Shown: one piece after another, positions 25,790 to 34,480 of the stretch | How the letters are laid out: every line of letters begins with the position of its first letter | How positions within the stretch are numbered: the stretch's first letter is position 1 | NCBI GenBank assembly: GCA_011192155.1 | Contig: DUEK01000030.1 | Location: 1-47,552 of the forward strand | Source of the DNA: Thermoflexia bacterium | GTDB lineage: Bacteria > Chloroflexota > Anaerolineae > B4-G1 | Length of the DNA stretch: 47,552 nucleotides | Direction: 5' to 3' | The notes under the pieces: generated by a model | The model's input: only the letters and a program-made list of their open reading frames with translations | What the model was told of the DNA's origin: nothing | Database searches by the model: none | Made by a program: the position numbers and the translations under genes

Positions 25790-27931
25790 TCAAGGCAAGT
25801 GTTTTTCCCAATCCTCTTCGCCTCTCTTGTGCCGCCGGCTAGCAACGATCTCATCCAACTCTTCGTTATAGACTAATCGCCGTCGCCGCCGCCGTTCCTT
25901 CTCGAGTTTAACCTCTATATCATCTTCATCTTCCTTGGCGAGATCCTCGATCGGTATTTCGGGAGTTGGCTCGGCAGGCGCTACTGCCTCTGCTTCCTCT
26001 ACGGCGGCAGGTTCTTCCTCTTCAGGTGCGTCGTCCTCTGTCACCAGCGCTACCAATTTTTCAAGGCAATCTTTGATCTCGGCCAGGCTCTTGATATCAA
26101 TACCATCTATCTCCAAGAGGCTCTCATCCCCTTGAGCTAGGTGTTTCACCACATCCCCAACCGTCACCACCGTAGCCCGCTCCAGGTGACTCAGTATACG
26201 CTTGTTGATGCCTATGTAGGGTAGCAGAATTTCGTAGGCTTGAGGTGGGACAGGAATAATCTCTTTAACCTCTTCCTCGGCCTCTTTCTCGATTTCTTCC
26301 TTGATCTCCTCCCCGATTTCTTCCTCAATTTCCTCTTCGATTTCTTCCTTGATCTCTTCCTTGATCTCTTCCTCAACCTTTGGCAAGTCTAACGCTGCGA
26401 TGCACTGTTTGACCTCGGCCATACTCTTGGGGCCAATGCCATTGAATTTTAGCAGTCCCTCGTCACCCTCAGCCAGTTGCTCCATCACGTCGCCGACAGT
26501 CGCCAACTCGGCTTGCTGCAGGTGGCCTAGCACGCGCGCGCCCAAGCCAAACTCATCTAGAGGAATTTCATAGGCCTGAGCCGGGACGCGGGAACGAGCG
26601 GTCTCGATGATTGCGCGGCGCTCGGCCTCGGCGGCCTCAATAGCTGCGCGGCGGGCTTGCTCCTCTGCCCTAAGGCGCGTTCGCTCGGCGTCGCGGATCG
26701 AGGCATAGTATCTCTGAACTCCCTCGATCACCCGCCGCATAGCGCGTAGTTCCTCGCTATGATAGGGCATTCTCTCTTGCTCGTGCTGTCGCAAGATATT
26801 GGCGACGTTGGGAAGCAATTCTGCTGCCGGGCCTAGTGCAGGCAGCACGTCTGGGTCTTTGTTCACCCGCTGCAACGCCAGAGTAGCCGCCTCGGTGACG
26901 CCCTGAATATCAATGCGCCAACCGGTAAGCTTGGCCGACAGTCGAGCGTTCTGTCCCGCCCGCCCAATGGCTAACGAGAGTTGGTCATCGGGCACAATGA
27001 CGTTAGCGGTTCTTCCATCAACTGGGTCTTGCTCCAATTGTACACTTAACACTTTGGCCGGGCTGAGAGCTTTGGCGATAAATTCACCCGCATCAACGCT
27101 CCACTCAATGATATCAATCTTTTCCCCGCCCAATTCGTTGACGATGGATTGAACGCGCACGCCGCGCATACCGACGCAGGCGCCCACCGGGTCTACCCCC
27201 GACTGACGAGCAAATACGGCCACTTTGGAGCGAGAACCGGCTTCCCGCGCGATGGATTTGATCTCGACTGCGCCGCTGAAAATCTCGGGCACTTCCAATT
27301 CCAACAGGCGGCGCAACATATTCTTGTGGCTGCGTGAGATGACAATCTGTGGCCCGCGGCCGGTTTTGCGAACTTCCAGCACATAGGCCCGTAATCGCTG
27401 GTGTAGGCTGTACCGCTCGCCGGGCACTTGCTGGCTGCGTGGCAAAATCGCCTCGGTGCCTTCAAGATTCACCGTCACTACCTGATGCTTGACGTTCTGC
27501 ACCGTGCCGTGGACAATCTCCCCTTCTTGCTTGACGTAATGCGCGTATCGCGCATCCCGTTCCGCTTCACGGATGCGTTGCAGAATGATCTGTTTGGCGC
27601 TCTGTGCTGCGATGCGGCCAAAGTTCCTGGGCGTGTTCTCTACCATCACCGCGTCTTGCAATTCGACGTCGGGCTGGATAGCGCGCGCATCTCGCAGAGA
27701 AATCTCCAGAACAGGGTCAGTAACCACTTCTACTACCTGTTTCTCGATAAAGATTTGCGCCTTGCCGGTCTCCAAGCTGACCTTGGCCATAACATCTTGA
27801 TTCACGTCGTCACCAGCATCGCGGCGATAGGCAGACACCATCGCCATCTGCAGGGCGTCAAGCACGACCTCGCTGGACAATCCGCGTTCGCTGCATATTT
27901 GATTGAATGCCAACAAGAAATCCGACTTCAT
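25790..27931 (-). CDS. nusA: Transcription factor NusA with two alphaCTD-like C-terminal domains
   Basis: Elongation/termination factor NusA, 713 residues, much longer than the usual 350-500. The N-terminal domain ([19 protein letters not shown]), S1 domain ([22 protein letters not shown]), KH1 ([18 protein letters not shown]) and KH2 ([21 protein letters not shown]) are normal. After about residue 450 come two helix-hairpin-helix domains resembling the RNA polymerase alpha CTD ([42 protein letters not shown]), separated by a Glu/Lys/Ile repeat predicted as a single helix or coiled coil, and then an acidic/Arg-rich tail. AGGAGAAA precedes the ATG. rimP, usually just upstream, is absent. Confidence 0.95.
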   Translation of the reverse strand: MKSDFLLAFNQICSERGLSSEVVLDALQMAMVSAYRRDAGDDVNQDVMAKVSLETGKAQIFIEKQVVEVVTDPVLEISLRDARAIQPDVELQDAVMVENTPRNFGRIAAQSAKQIILQRIREAERDARYAHYVKQEGEIVHGTVQNVKHQVVTVNLEGTEAILPRSQQVPGERYSLHQRLRAYVLEVRKTGRGPQIVISRSHKNMLRRLLELEVPEIFSGAVEIKSIAREAGSRSKVAVFARQSGVDPVGACVGMRGVRVQSIVNELGGEKIDIIEWSVDAGEFIAKALSPAKVLSVQLEQDPVDGRTANVIVPDDQLSLAIGRAGQNARLSAKLTGWRIDIQGVTEAATLALQRVNKDPDVLPALGPAAELLPNVANILRQHEQERMPYHSEELRAMRRVIEGVQRYYASIRDAERTRLRAEEQARRAAIEAAEAERRAIIETARSRVPAQAYEIPLDEFGLGARVLGHLQQAELATVGDVMEQLAEGDEGLLKFNGIGPKSMAEVKQCIAALDLPKVEEEIKEEIKEEIEEEIEEEIGEEIKEEIEKEAEEEVKEIIPVPPQAYEILLPYIGINKRILSHLERATVVTVGDVVKHLAQGDESLLEIDGIDIKSLAEIKDCLEKLVALVTEDDAPEEEEPAAVEEAEAVAPAEPTPEIPIEDLAKEDEDDIEVKLEKERRRRRRLVYNEELDEIVASRRHKRGEEDWEKHLP
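26284..26380 (-). repeat. nusA: Imperfect 12-base repeats encoding Glu-Ile-Lys-Glu units in nusA
   Basis: A degenerate tandem array (GAAATCGAGGAA-like units on the coding strand) encodes the [11 protein letters not shown] segment between the two alphaCTD-like domains. Unit number may vary between strains. Confidence 0.75.
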
Positions 27932-28044
27932 CGTCTTTCTCCTACCAACGATGACCTATGCCTCATCCTGATCATAGGCCAGAGTGATAATGCAACAGAT
28001 ATTCGTCTACTCTCGATATTTCAGTGACCACATTTATCCTAATG

Positions 28045-28154
28045 CAGCAATTCCCGTTTTGTAGCCGCGATTTGGAAATCGCATGTATCTTCCCGCGTAA
28101 AGCACCCTGCGCGATTGCTACGACCTGGCTTTTCACCCATAACGGGAATTGCTG
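28045..28154. mobile_element. MITE family A, copy 3 (110 bp)
   Basis: Inverted relative to copy 1 and closest to it, with an 11-base internal deletion. Perfect 14-bp ends (CAGCAATTCCCGTT ... AACGGGAATTGCTG) and a perfect 9-bp target duplication ATCCTAATG (28036-28044 and 28155-28163). It lies about 110 bases upstream of nusA, in the divergent gap before the XRE regulator. Confidence 0.92.
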
Positions 28155-28200
28155 ATCCTAATGACTCTACCGATAGCACAGGTCTCATCAAGCATCATAG

Positions 28201-28229
28201 CAAAGCCCGGTTTATTCTACCGGGCTTTG
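28201..28229. repeat. Perfect hairpin in the nusA/XRE intergenic region
   Basis: CAAAGCCCGGT (28201-28211) and ACCGGGCTTTG (28219-28229) form an 11-bp stem with a 7-base loop. No T-run follows on either strand, so it may be a regulatory site or a weak terminator. Confidence 0.5.
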
Positions 28230-28367
28230 CGTGTACCTCGATGGTCCTTTATACAAAGAAAAGTGGGGCTTGCCCACTTCTCCCACGACGACCGTATGCT
28301 AAGTAAATTATAACATAGACAGCCTGAACACGCAAGTAAATCGGCCGCAAGTCGTTGCTTTTGAGTT

Positions 28368-28396
28368 TTGTATCCCCCGCAGGGTTGTGCTATAAT
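28368..28396 (+). promoter_or_regulatory. Promoter of the tandem-XRE regulator
   Basis: TTGTAT (28368-28373) and perfect TATAAT (28391-28396), 17-base spacer, 53 bases before the GTG start at 28450. Confidence 0.7.
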
Positions 28397-28449
28397 CATA
28401 ACACTTCTCACAAATTGCCAAGACGGACGAAAAGACTAGGAGGAGTCTA

Positions 28450-29121
28450 GTGGCTGAAGAGAAATTAACCTTGAGGAATCGCATCATTGGCCTGTTGCTG
28501 CGCGATGCACGAGAACAGGCCGAAAAGAGCAAACGCGAGTGCGCAGAGGCGCTGGGCGTCTCTACCGGCGTCATCACGGCGTATGAAGATGGGCGCAAGT
28601 CCATCTCCCTACCAGAGTTAGAGGTGCTGACCTATGTGCTCGATACATCGGTGGAGCATTTTTGGGAACACGACCCACAGATCGCGACGGAAGAAGAACC
28701 GCTGCCCCTACAAGAGGTATTAGCCTTGCGTCACCGCATCGTGGGCGTGCTCTTGCGTCAGGCCAGGCTGGAGACTGATCTCTCTCAAAAAGAATTGGCA
28801 GAGGTATTGGGCTGCTCAACTAGCCGTATCTCCTCCTACGAATACGGAAAGCGACCCGTCCCGCTGGCAGAATTGGAGTTATTGGCGCAATACTTGGATC
28901 GGCCAATGGAATACTTCCTCGATAATCAAGATGGGCCGGTGGGAGAGTGGCACCGGCGCGAAGAGTCCATACGATATTTCTGCGAACTGCCAGAAGAGGT
29001 ACAAGAGTTCATAAGTCGCCCCGTAAACATCAAGTACTTGGAGGTAGCAATGAGATTGGCCGAGATGCCCGCCGGGGGGCTGCGCGACATCGCTGAGGGG
29101 TTACTGGACATCACTTACTGA
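28450..29121 (+). CDS. Tandem XRE-type helix-turn-helix regulator
   Basis: 223-residue DNA-binding protein with two consecutive Cro/C1 (XRE) domains: residues ~9-65 (REQAEKSKRECAEALGVSTGVITAYEDGRKSISLPELE) and ~96-150 (RLETDLSQKELAEVLGCSTSRISSYEYGKRPVPLAELE). Each is followed by a similar short helix (VLDTSVEHFWEH; YLDRPMEYFLDN), so the protein is an internal duplication. The C-terminal ~60 residues are helical. Start GTG 28450 has AGGAGGAG upstream and a TATAAT promoter. It precedes a TPR gene by 18 bases; regulatory target unknown. Confidence 0.88.
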   Translation: MAEEKLTLRNRIIGLLLRDAREQAEKSKRECAEALGVSTGVITAYEDGRKSISLPELEVLTYVLDTSVEHFWEHDPQIATEEEPLPLQEVLALRHRIVGVLLRQARLETDLSQKELAEVLGCSTSRISSYEYGKRPVPLAELELLAQYLDRPMEYFLDNQDGPVGEWHRREESIRYFCELPEEVQEFISRPVNIKYLEVAMRLAEMPAGGLRDIAEGLLDITY

Positions 29122-29139
29122 TCGTAGACTGGAGGGGCA

Positions 29140-29694
29140 ATGATGAATCAGACAGATTCTGCACAGGAACTCAAAGAAGAAGGATTACGGCTGTTCCAAG
29201 AAGGATTGTACAAAGAGGCCGCCGAAACTTTTGGGCAGGCTCGGGAAAAGTTCGCCGCCGCCGGGGACGAGGTCGAAGCGGCCGAGATGGTGAACAACTT
29301 GGGCGTGCTCTACCGGGTGCAAGGCCAATGGGATGAAGCTATCGCGGCCCTGGAAGAGGCCAAAGCGATCTTTGTGCGCTTGGGAGAGCGCAATCGTGAA
29401 GCACAGACGCTAGGCAACCTGGGCGGGCTGTACGCCAGCCAGGGCGAGCGCGACAGAGCAAAGGAATGTCTGCGCCAGTCAGCCGATATCTTTGCCGAAC
29501 TAGGCGACTCCCAACACCAGGGAGAAACGCTGCTGGCGCTGGGAGTGCAGATGTGGAAGATGAATGATCGCAGCGGAGGCATGGCGGTTTACGAGACCGG
29601 CCTACACGCTCTGCAAAAACCGACGGTCAGCCAGAAAACACTGCGTGGTTTGCTCAGTATGCGGGCCAGGTTGCTAGGAAGGCAAGGGCAGTAG
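29140..29694 (+). CDS. TPR-repeat protein
   Basis: 184-residue soluble protein made of about four tetratricopeptide repeats (EEGLRLFQEGLYKEAAETFGQA, EMVNNLGVLYRVQGQWDEAIAALEEA, GNLGGLYASQGERDRAKECLRQSADIF). No signal peptide. TGGAGGGGC lies before ATG 29140 (a second ATG follows at 29143). It is likely cotranscribed with the tandem-XRE regulator and may be its interaction partner; that is inference from position. Confidence 0.85.
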   Translation: MMNQTDSAQELKEEGLRLFQEGLYKEAAETFGQAREKFAAAGDEVEAAEMVNNLGVLYRVQGQWDEAIAALEEAKAIFVRLGERNREAQTLGNLGGLYASQGERDRAKECLRQSADIFAELGDSQHQGETLLALGVQMWKMNDRSGGMAVYETGLHALQKPTVSQKTLRGLLSMRARLLGRQGQ

Positions 29695-29713
29695 CCAGTA
29701 GCCAGACATCTGA

Positions 29714-32242
29714 CTACTGGCTTCGCAGCGTCGCGCCCAGTTCACGCTCCAAGCGGCGCACGATTTTACTCCGCAATTTGCCGACCTCCCGATCTGTCAG
29801 TGTGCGGTCGTCCGCCTGGTAGGTGAGGCGGTAGGCCAGGCTCTTTTTGCCGGCCCCCACTTGATCCCCTCGATAGACGTCGAATAGCGCGACGGAGCGC
29901 ACCAGCGCCCGCCCGGTCTGGGTGATGAGTTCGCGCACACGCTCCGCCGGCGTGTCCTCGTCCACCACCAGCGCCAAATCCTCGTAAACCGGCGGATGGA
30001 TGGAGAGGGGGACCATCATGCGCGGCGCGCCCCAGGCAGCCAGCAGCTTGTCCAGGTCGAACTCTAACGCGCAGACGGGTTGTTCCGGTAGATCGAACGA
30101 CTCCCGCACCACAGGGTGCAATTCCCCCATCACGCCCACCACATCTCCTCCGACATTCAACTGCGCGCACCGGCCTGGATGCAAGGCCGGATGCTCGCCC
30201 GGCTCGAACGTCCCCTCCAACCCCAGCCCGGCCAGCAGCGTCTCCGCCACCCCCTTGAGGTCATAGAAATCCACCGCTATGCGATCCTGGCCCGCCAGCC
30301 ACGATTGGGTCTCGCGCGGGCCGGTCATCACGATGACCAGCCGCCGAGGCTCGTCGGGCAGAGTTTGGCCCTCGACCGGCAGGTAGACGGCGCCGATCTC
30401 GAAAGTGGCCACGCGGTCGAGGAAGCGCAGGTTCTCGCGGACGGTGTGGAGCGAGGACGGGAGCAACGTCTGCCGCAGGTAGGCCCGTTCGGCGGAGAGG
30501 GGGTTGCGCACGCGCAAATAGTCGTCAGGGCCGGATGGCGCTCCCTGAGGCCACAGGCTCCCCTCATCCTCAATATCTACCATAGAGTAGGTGATGATCT
30601 CGTCCAGCCCGCAGCCAATCAGGATGTCGCGCACGCGCTCCGCCCCTTCTAGTCGAGGGTTGGCCCGCTGAGGGGGCAGCTCGTCCTGCATGAGCGTTGT
30701 CGGAAAGCGATCGTAGCCCCAGATGCGGCCTATCTCTTCGACCAGGTCTATGGGCCGCGTGACGTCAAGGCGGTGGGAGGGAACGGTCACGTTAAAAATT
30801 CCGTCCTTGTTCTCAGAGACCTGGAACTCTAGCGAGGACAATATGCGCGCCATTTCTGCGGGCGGCGGTTCAATGCCCAGGATGCGGGCGGCATAGGCCG
30901 GATCGAGTTCTAGCGCTCGCTGCGGCTGTTGGCCGGGGTACATGTCGCCGGCGACCGGCGCGACGGTTCCGCCGCCCAGTTCCGCCATCAGGTGAGCCGC
31001 GCGGGCGGCTGCCTTCACCGTCAGTTCCGGGTCCACGCGCCGTCCGAACCGCTGGCTGGCCTCGCTCGTCAGCCCCAGCAGGCGGGACGTGCGCCGGATG
31101 TTGAGGAAATTGAAGTTGGCCGATTCCAGTAGAATGTCGGTCGTCGCCTCGGTGACTTCGCTATCGAGTCCGCCCATAACACCGGCCACGGCCACCGGGC
31201 CGCCACCATCGGTGATGAGCAACATCTCCCCATCGAAGGTGCGCAGTTCTCCATCGAGCGTCCTCATCTGCTCGCCGGGTTTGGCGCGACGGACGATGAT
31301 GGCGGGTTGGTCCTCACCTGGCCCTTCGGCATCGCTCAGAACAGGCTTGGCGCGCAGGACGTGGTAATCGAAGGCGTGCAGCGGCTGCCCTAGTTCCAGC
31401 ATCACATAGTTGGTGGTGTCCACGATATTGTTGATGGGCCGCATCCCAACGCGCAGCAATCGCTGCTGCATCCAGAAAGGCGAAGGCCCTACTCGCACGC
31501 CTCGGATCAAGAAAGCCGTGTAGCGCGGGCACAGGTCGGGGTCGGGAATCTCGAGCGTCAGGAAATCCGGCGTGGGGGTCAGTTCGGCCGGGCGTTGCTT
31601 CAACACCTCGATTGCATCCCGCTTGAGCTCAACGTCGAACAATGCAGCCGCCTCGCGGGCGACGCCAAAGACCGATTCCAGGTGCCCGAACGGCCCCTTG
31701 ATATCGAACTCTAGCACGGCGTCCCCCACGTAATCGGCCAGCGGCATACCGACCGGCGCGTCGTCGGGCAGGTAGATGATGTCCACTTGCTCGTCGGAGA
31801 GACCCAGTTCCTTCTCCGAGCAGACCATAGCGCGCGACGGGACGCCGCGAATTTTGGTCTTTTTTAGCTTGATGACGCGCTGCCCCTCGGCGTGACCGTC
31901 GTAGAGGCGGGCGCCCTCCATCGCAAATGCCACCTTGAGATGCAGGTCGTCTTGACCGCGCATATCCAGCAGGCTGGGCGCGCCGGTGACGACGACCTCC
32001 GTCTCCGGGCCGCCGTATTCCACCTCTGCCAGGACCAGCCGGTCGGCGTTGGGGTGAGGCTGCACAGTGATGAGCTTGCCCACGACGATCTTGGCCGGGT
32101 CCCAGGGCAGCTCGGCCCCGGGCAGGCCGATGTATTCGATGGTCTCCACCTCCAAGCCGGCCAGCGTCAGCCGCTCGGCCAGTTGGGGAATGGGGATGGT
32201 GATGTTGACGTGATCTTTGAGCCAGGATAGTGGTATCTTCAT
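29714..32242 (-). CDS. pheT: Phenylalanyl-tRNA synthetase beta subunit
   Basis: Beta chain of the alpha2-beta2 phenylalanyl-tRNA synthetase, 842 residues (usual ~800). Domain order is normal: N-terminal segment MKIPLSWLKDHVNITIP, the EMAP-like tRNA-binding domain (VVGKLITVQPHPNADRLVLAEV), B3/4 editing domain (VDTTNYVMLELGQPLHAFDY), B5 (RALELDPAYAARILG), a catalytic-like core and the C-terminal anticodon-binding (ferredoxin-fold) domain. One oddity is a ~15-residue insert after FDYHVLR containing PVLSDAEGPGED that looks like a dispersed-repeat insertion. It starts 38 bases after pheS. Confidence 0.95.
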   Translation of the reverse strand: MKIPLSWLKDHVNITIPIPQLAERLTLAGLEVETIEYIGLPGAELPWDPAKIVVGKLITVQPHPNADRLVLAEVEYGGPETEVVVTGAPSLLDMRGQDDLHLKVAFAMEGARLYDGHAEGQRVIKLKKTKIRGVPSRAMVCSEKELGLSDEQVDIIYLPDDAPVGMPLADYVGDAVLEFDIKGPFGHLESVFGVAREAAALFDVELKRDAIEVLKQRPAELTPTPDFLTLEIPDPDLCPRYTAFLIRGVRVGPSPFWMQQRLLRVGMRPINNIVDTTNYVMLELGQPLHAFDYHVLRAKPVLSDAEGPGEDQPAIIVRRAKPGEQMRTLDGELRTFDGEMLLITDGGGPVAVAGVMGGLDSEVTEATTDILLESANFNFLNIRRTSRLLGLTSEASQRFGRRVDPELTVKAAARAAHLMAELGGGTVAPVAGDMYPGQQPQRALELDPAYAARILGIEPPPAEMARILSSLEFQVSENKDGIFNVTVPSHRLDVTRPIDLVEEIGRIWGYDRFPTTLMQDELPPQRANPRLEGAERVRDILIGCGLDEIITYSMVDIEDEGSLWPQGAPSGPDDYLRVRNPLSAERAYLRQTLLPSSLHTVRENLRFLDRVATFEIGAVYLPVEGQTLPDEPRRLVIVMTGPRETQSWLAGQDRIAVDFYDLKGVAETLLAGLGLEGTFEPGEHPALHPGRCAQLNVGGDVVGVMGELHPVVRESFDLPEQPVCALEFDLDKLLAAWGAPRMMVPLSIHPPVYEDLALVVDEDTPAERVRELITQTGRALVRSVALFDVYRGDQVGAGKKSLAYRLTYQADDRTLTDREVGKLRSKIVRRLERELGATLRSQ
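31319..31360 (-). repeat. pheT: Repeat-like in-frame insertion in pheT
   Basis: The segment encoding AKPVLSDAEGPGEDQ interrupts the otherwise conserved path from the FDY motif to IIVRRAKPGEQ. Its CTTCGGCATCGCTCAGAACA core resembles a small repeat that I recall seeing scattered through Chloroflexota genes, where it inserts a VLS(D/E)AEG peptide. Confidence 0.45.
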
Positions 32243-32280
32243 TTTTCATCTCCACTCTGAGGTGCAGCGCACCTATCTGT

Positions 32281-33321
32281 TTAGAACTGCCTCAAGAAGC
32301 GCAGGTCGTTTCCATAGAACAACCGGATGTCATCAATGTTGTACTTGAGCATGGCGGGCCGCTCGACTCCCAAACCAAAGGCAAAGCCGCTCCACTCGGC
32401 GGGGTCATAGCCGCCGTTTCGGAGCACGACCGGGTGTACCATCCCCGCGCCGCCTATTTCCAGCCAGCCCGAGTATTTGCAGACCCGGCAGCCCTCTCCT
32501 CCACAGAGGATGCAATCCATATCCGCCTCAATGGAAGGCTCAGTGAATGGGAAGTAGGAACCCCGGATGCGAATTTTCCGCTCCGGCCCATAAAGCCGCC
32601 GCGCGAACTCGGTCAGCGCGCCGATCAGATCGGTCAGTGTGATGCCGTGTCCCACGGCCAGTCCCTCCACTTGGTAGAACTGGTGCTCGGAGCGGGCCGT
32701 GATCTGCTCATAGCGATAGCACTTGCCGGGCAGGATGACGCGGATCGGCTCCGGGTCCGAACACGTAGTGTTCGCGCGTTCACGCATCACGCGAATTTGC
32801 CCCGGCGAGGTGTGCGTGCGCAGCAGCGCCTCCTCGCCGATCCAAAAAGTGTCCCACATATCGCGGGCCGGGTGGTGAGGCGGCATGTTGAGCAGCCCAA
32901 AGTTCAGTTCGTCAGTCTCGATCTCGGGCGACTCGTAGACCTGGAAGCCCATCTCGGCAAAGATGGCATAAATCTGGCGCAGCGTCTGGGTGGTAATGTG
33001 CAGATGTCCCGGCCCAACAGGACGGCCCGGCAGGGTGACATCCAGCGCGCCCTGTTCCAGTTCGCGCGCCAGTTCAGCCCGGCGCAGGGCTTGTTCCTGG
33101 GCTTCGTAGGCCGCCTCTAGTTTGACCTTGACCCCGTTGGCGGCTCGGCCAAAAGCCGGGCGCTCATCTCGAGGCAGTTCTCCGACGGAGCGCAGCATCA
33201 AGGTCAGCACGCCTTTTTTACCCAGGTAGCGCCGATTCCATTCCGCCAGCGCGTCGCTATCTTTGGTCGCTTCCAACGCAGCCAGAGCTTTTTCTTCCAG
33301 TTGGTTCAGTTGATCTAGCAT
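32281..33321 (-). CDS. pheS: Phenylalanyl-tRNA synthetase alpha subunit
   Basis: Catalytic alpha chain, 346 residues, normal length. N-terminal coiled coil (MLDQLNQLEEKALAALEATKDSDALAEWNRRYLGKKG), class-II motif 2 (CYRYEQITARSEHQFYQVEGL) and motif 3 region (GFAFGLGVERPAMLKYNIDDIRLFYGNDLRFL). A Cys cluster (CILCGGEGCRVCKYSGW) is present in the loop region. Start at ATG 33321 with AGGGAGAA upstream; the open frame further upstream runs through the T-box leader and is not coding. Controlled by the T-box at 33345-33640 and cotranscribed with pheT. Confidence 0.96.
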   Translation of the reverse strand: MLDQLNQLEEKALAALEATKDSDALAEWNRRYLGKKGVLTLMLRSVGELPRDERPAFGRAANGVKVKLEAAYEAQEQALRRAELARELEQGALDVTLPGRPVGPGHLHITTQTLRQIYAIFAEMGFQVYESPEIETDELNFGLLNMPPHHPARDMWDTFWIGEEALLRTHTSPGQIRVMRERANTTCSDPEPIRVILPGKCYRYEQITARSEHQFYQVEGLAVGHGITLTDLIGALTEFARRLYGPERKIRIRGSYFPFTEPSIEADMDCILCGGEGCRVCKYSGWLEIGGAGMVHPVVLRNGGYDPAEWSGFAFGLGVERPAMLKYNIDDIRLFYGNDLRFLRQF

Positions 33322-33344
33322 TAGCGTTCTCCCTTTATCACCAG

Positions 33345-33640
33345 TATTATAACGGCAAACGCTCTCGTCCCCACAGGGACGAGAGCGTATCTTGCTCCCG
33401 CGGTACCACCCCGCTTGGCTTCTAAAAGCCCTCTCATAGTCGCCAACGGCGCTTGCGAGCGCGATCGGCTGCCCCGTTAACGCTGGGCTTGCGGAGCCTC
33501 TTACTTGGCCGATTGCCTGTTCAGAGGTCGGCTCGGGAGCGAACTTGGGCGAATTTCTTCCGGGCAAAGCTCCCAGTCTGCGGCTTTGCCTCCCTGGCGG
33601 ATTCTTTCCGCTTACTCTTCTCCGTCACAGCCTTTACGCG
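33345..33640 (-). ncRNA. T-box leader of pheST
   Basis: On the minus strand the leader contains the T-box core GGTGGTACCGCGG (complement of 33398-33410), followed at once by a 12-bp terminator stem (33360-33371 with 33376-33387) and TTTGCC. A stem I region with GAAGAGTAAGC (the AGTA loop-E-like element) begins about 20 bases into the transcript. T-boxes bind uncharged tRNA through a specifier codon and antiterminate; with pheST downstream the cognate should be tRNA-Phe. Two TTC triplets at about 33543-33552 are candidate specifiers, but I could not fold the RNA. Confidence 0.88.
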
Positions 33641-33644
33641 CCAC

Positions 33645-33673
33645 ATTATGCCGCGGAAACAGGTTTTTGTCAA
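33645..33673 (-). promoter_or_regulatory. Promoter of the T-box/pheST transcript
   Basis: TTGACA (33673-33668) and CATAAT (33650-33645), 17-base spacer, minus strand. The TGA inside the -35 box is the stop codon of the upstream methyltransferase gene. Confidence 0.75.
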
Positions 33674-34464
33674 GCCGCGCCGCGTTCTGGCGCCATTCTC
33701 TGTTGCAGCGTCTCAAAAAGGATCACCGCCGCCGCTACCGCCGTGTTCAGCGATTCAACCCCCTCGGCCATTGGGATGGAGACCTGTCCCTGCGCCAGTG
33801 CGTAGGCCTGTTTCCCCGCTCCGCCGGCCTCGCCGCCCACGATGAGGGCCACCGGGCGGGTCCAGCCTACTGCCGTGTAGACTGTCTCGCCGCTGGTCGC
33901 CGCCAGCCACACATCGCAGCCGGTCACTGCCTCGGTGATAGCATCCCACCCCAGCACAGTCACCGGGAGGCGTAGGTGCGCCCCCATCGCCGCCCGTATT
34001 ACTTTGGGATTGCTGGCGTCCACCGTGCCGGGCGTCAGCAGCACTTGCTCGACCCCCGCCGCGAGCGCCGTGCGCATGATGGCGCCCAGGTTGCCGGGGT
34101 CGCGCACCCGGTCGAGGATCAGCGTAAGCGTGGGATGATTGGGGCGCGAGAGGTCGGGAATTGGAAGGACGGCCAAGATACCCTGGGGGGTTTCGGTGTC
34201 GGAGCAGGCGACCATCACCGCATCGCTCACCCCGTAGCAGGGGACGCTCGCTGTGCGGAATGTTTCCAGCAGCCGGGCACCCCGCTCGTCGCTCTCTGCC
34301 GGCTCGGTGTAAAACACGTAAGCGGGAGCGACGCCAGCACGAGCGGCCTCTTCAACGAGCCGCACTCCCTCAAAAACGAAACGACGTTCTCGCTGGCGAA
34401 CGCGCCGCCGGCTCTGCAACGCCCGTACGTATTTGACCTTGTCGTTCTTCAGGCTGGTGACCAT
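33670..34464 (-). CDS. SpoU/TrmH-family RNA 2'-O-methyltransferase
   Basis: 264-residue SPOUT-class methyltransferase, similar to YsgA/TsnR, which methylates ribose in 23S rRNA or tRNA. N-terminal substrate-binding domain (SLKNDKVKYVRALQSRRRVRQRERRFVFEGVRLVEEA), then the SpoU fold with motif 1 LTLILDRVRDPGNLGAIMRTALAAG, motif 2 VALIVGGEAGG and motif 3 VSIPMAEGVESLNTAVAAAVILFE; the trefoil-knot AdoMet site is complete. It precedes pheST as ysgA does in Bacillus, but pheST has its own promoter. Confidence 0.93.
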   Translation of the reverse strand: MVTSLKNDKVKYVRALQSRRRVRQRERRFVFEGVRLVEEAARAGVAPAYVFYTEPAESDERGARLLETFRTASVPCYGVSDAVMVACSDTETPQGILAVLPIPDLSRPNHPTLTLILDRVRDPGNLGAIMRTALAAGVEQVLLTPGTVDASNPKVIRAAMGAHLRLPVTVLGWDAITEAVTGCDVWLAATSGETVYTAVGWTRPVALIVGGEAGGAGKQAYALAQGQVSIPMAEGVESLNTAVAAAVILFETLQQRMAPERGAA

Positions 34465-34480
34465 TTACCTGGTATGCAAA

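Noticed and set aside
26284-26380. Regular 12-base repeats that could suggest a CRISPR array
   Set aside because: Repeats have no spacers, are in frame in nusA and encode a Glu-rich helix.
27428-28027. Long plus-strand frame of 199 codons opposite nusA
   Set aside because: It is antisense to conserved NusA N-terminal sequence and has no family features.
33322-33567. N-terminal extension of pheS in the same frame
   Set aside because: It runs through the T-box stem structures and terminator; the real start at 33321 has a good ribosome binding site and matches family length.
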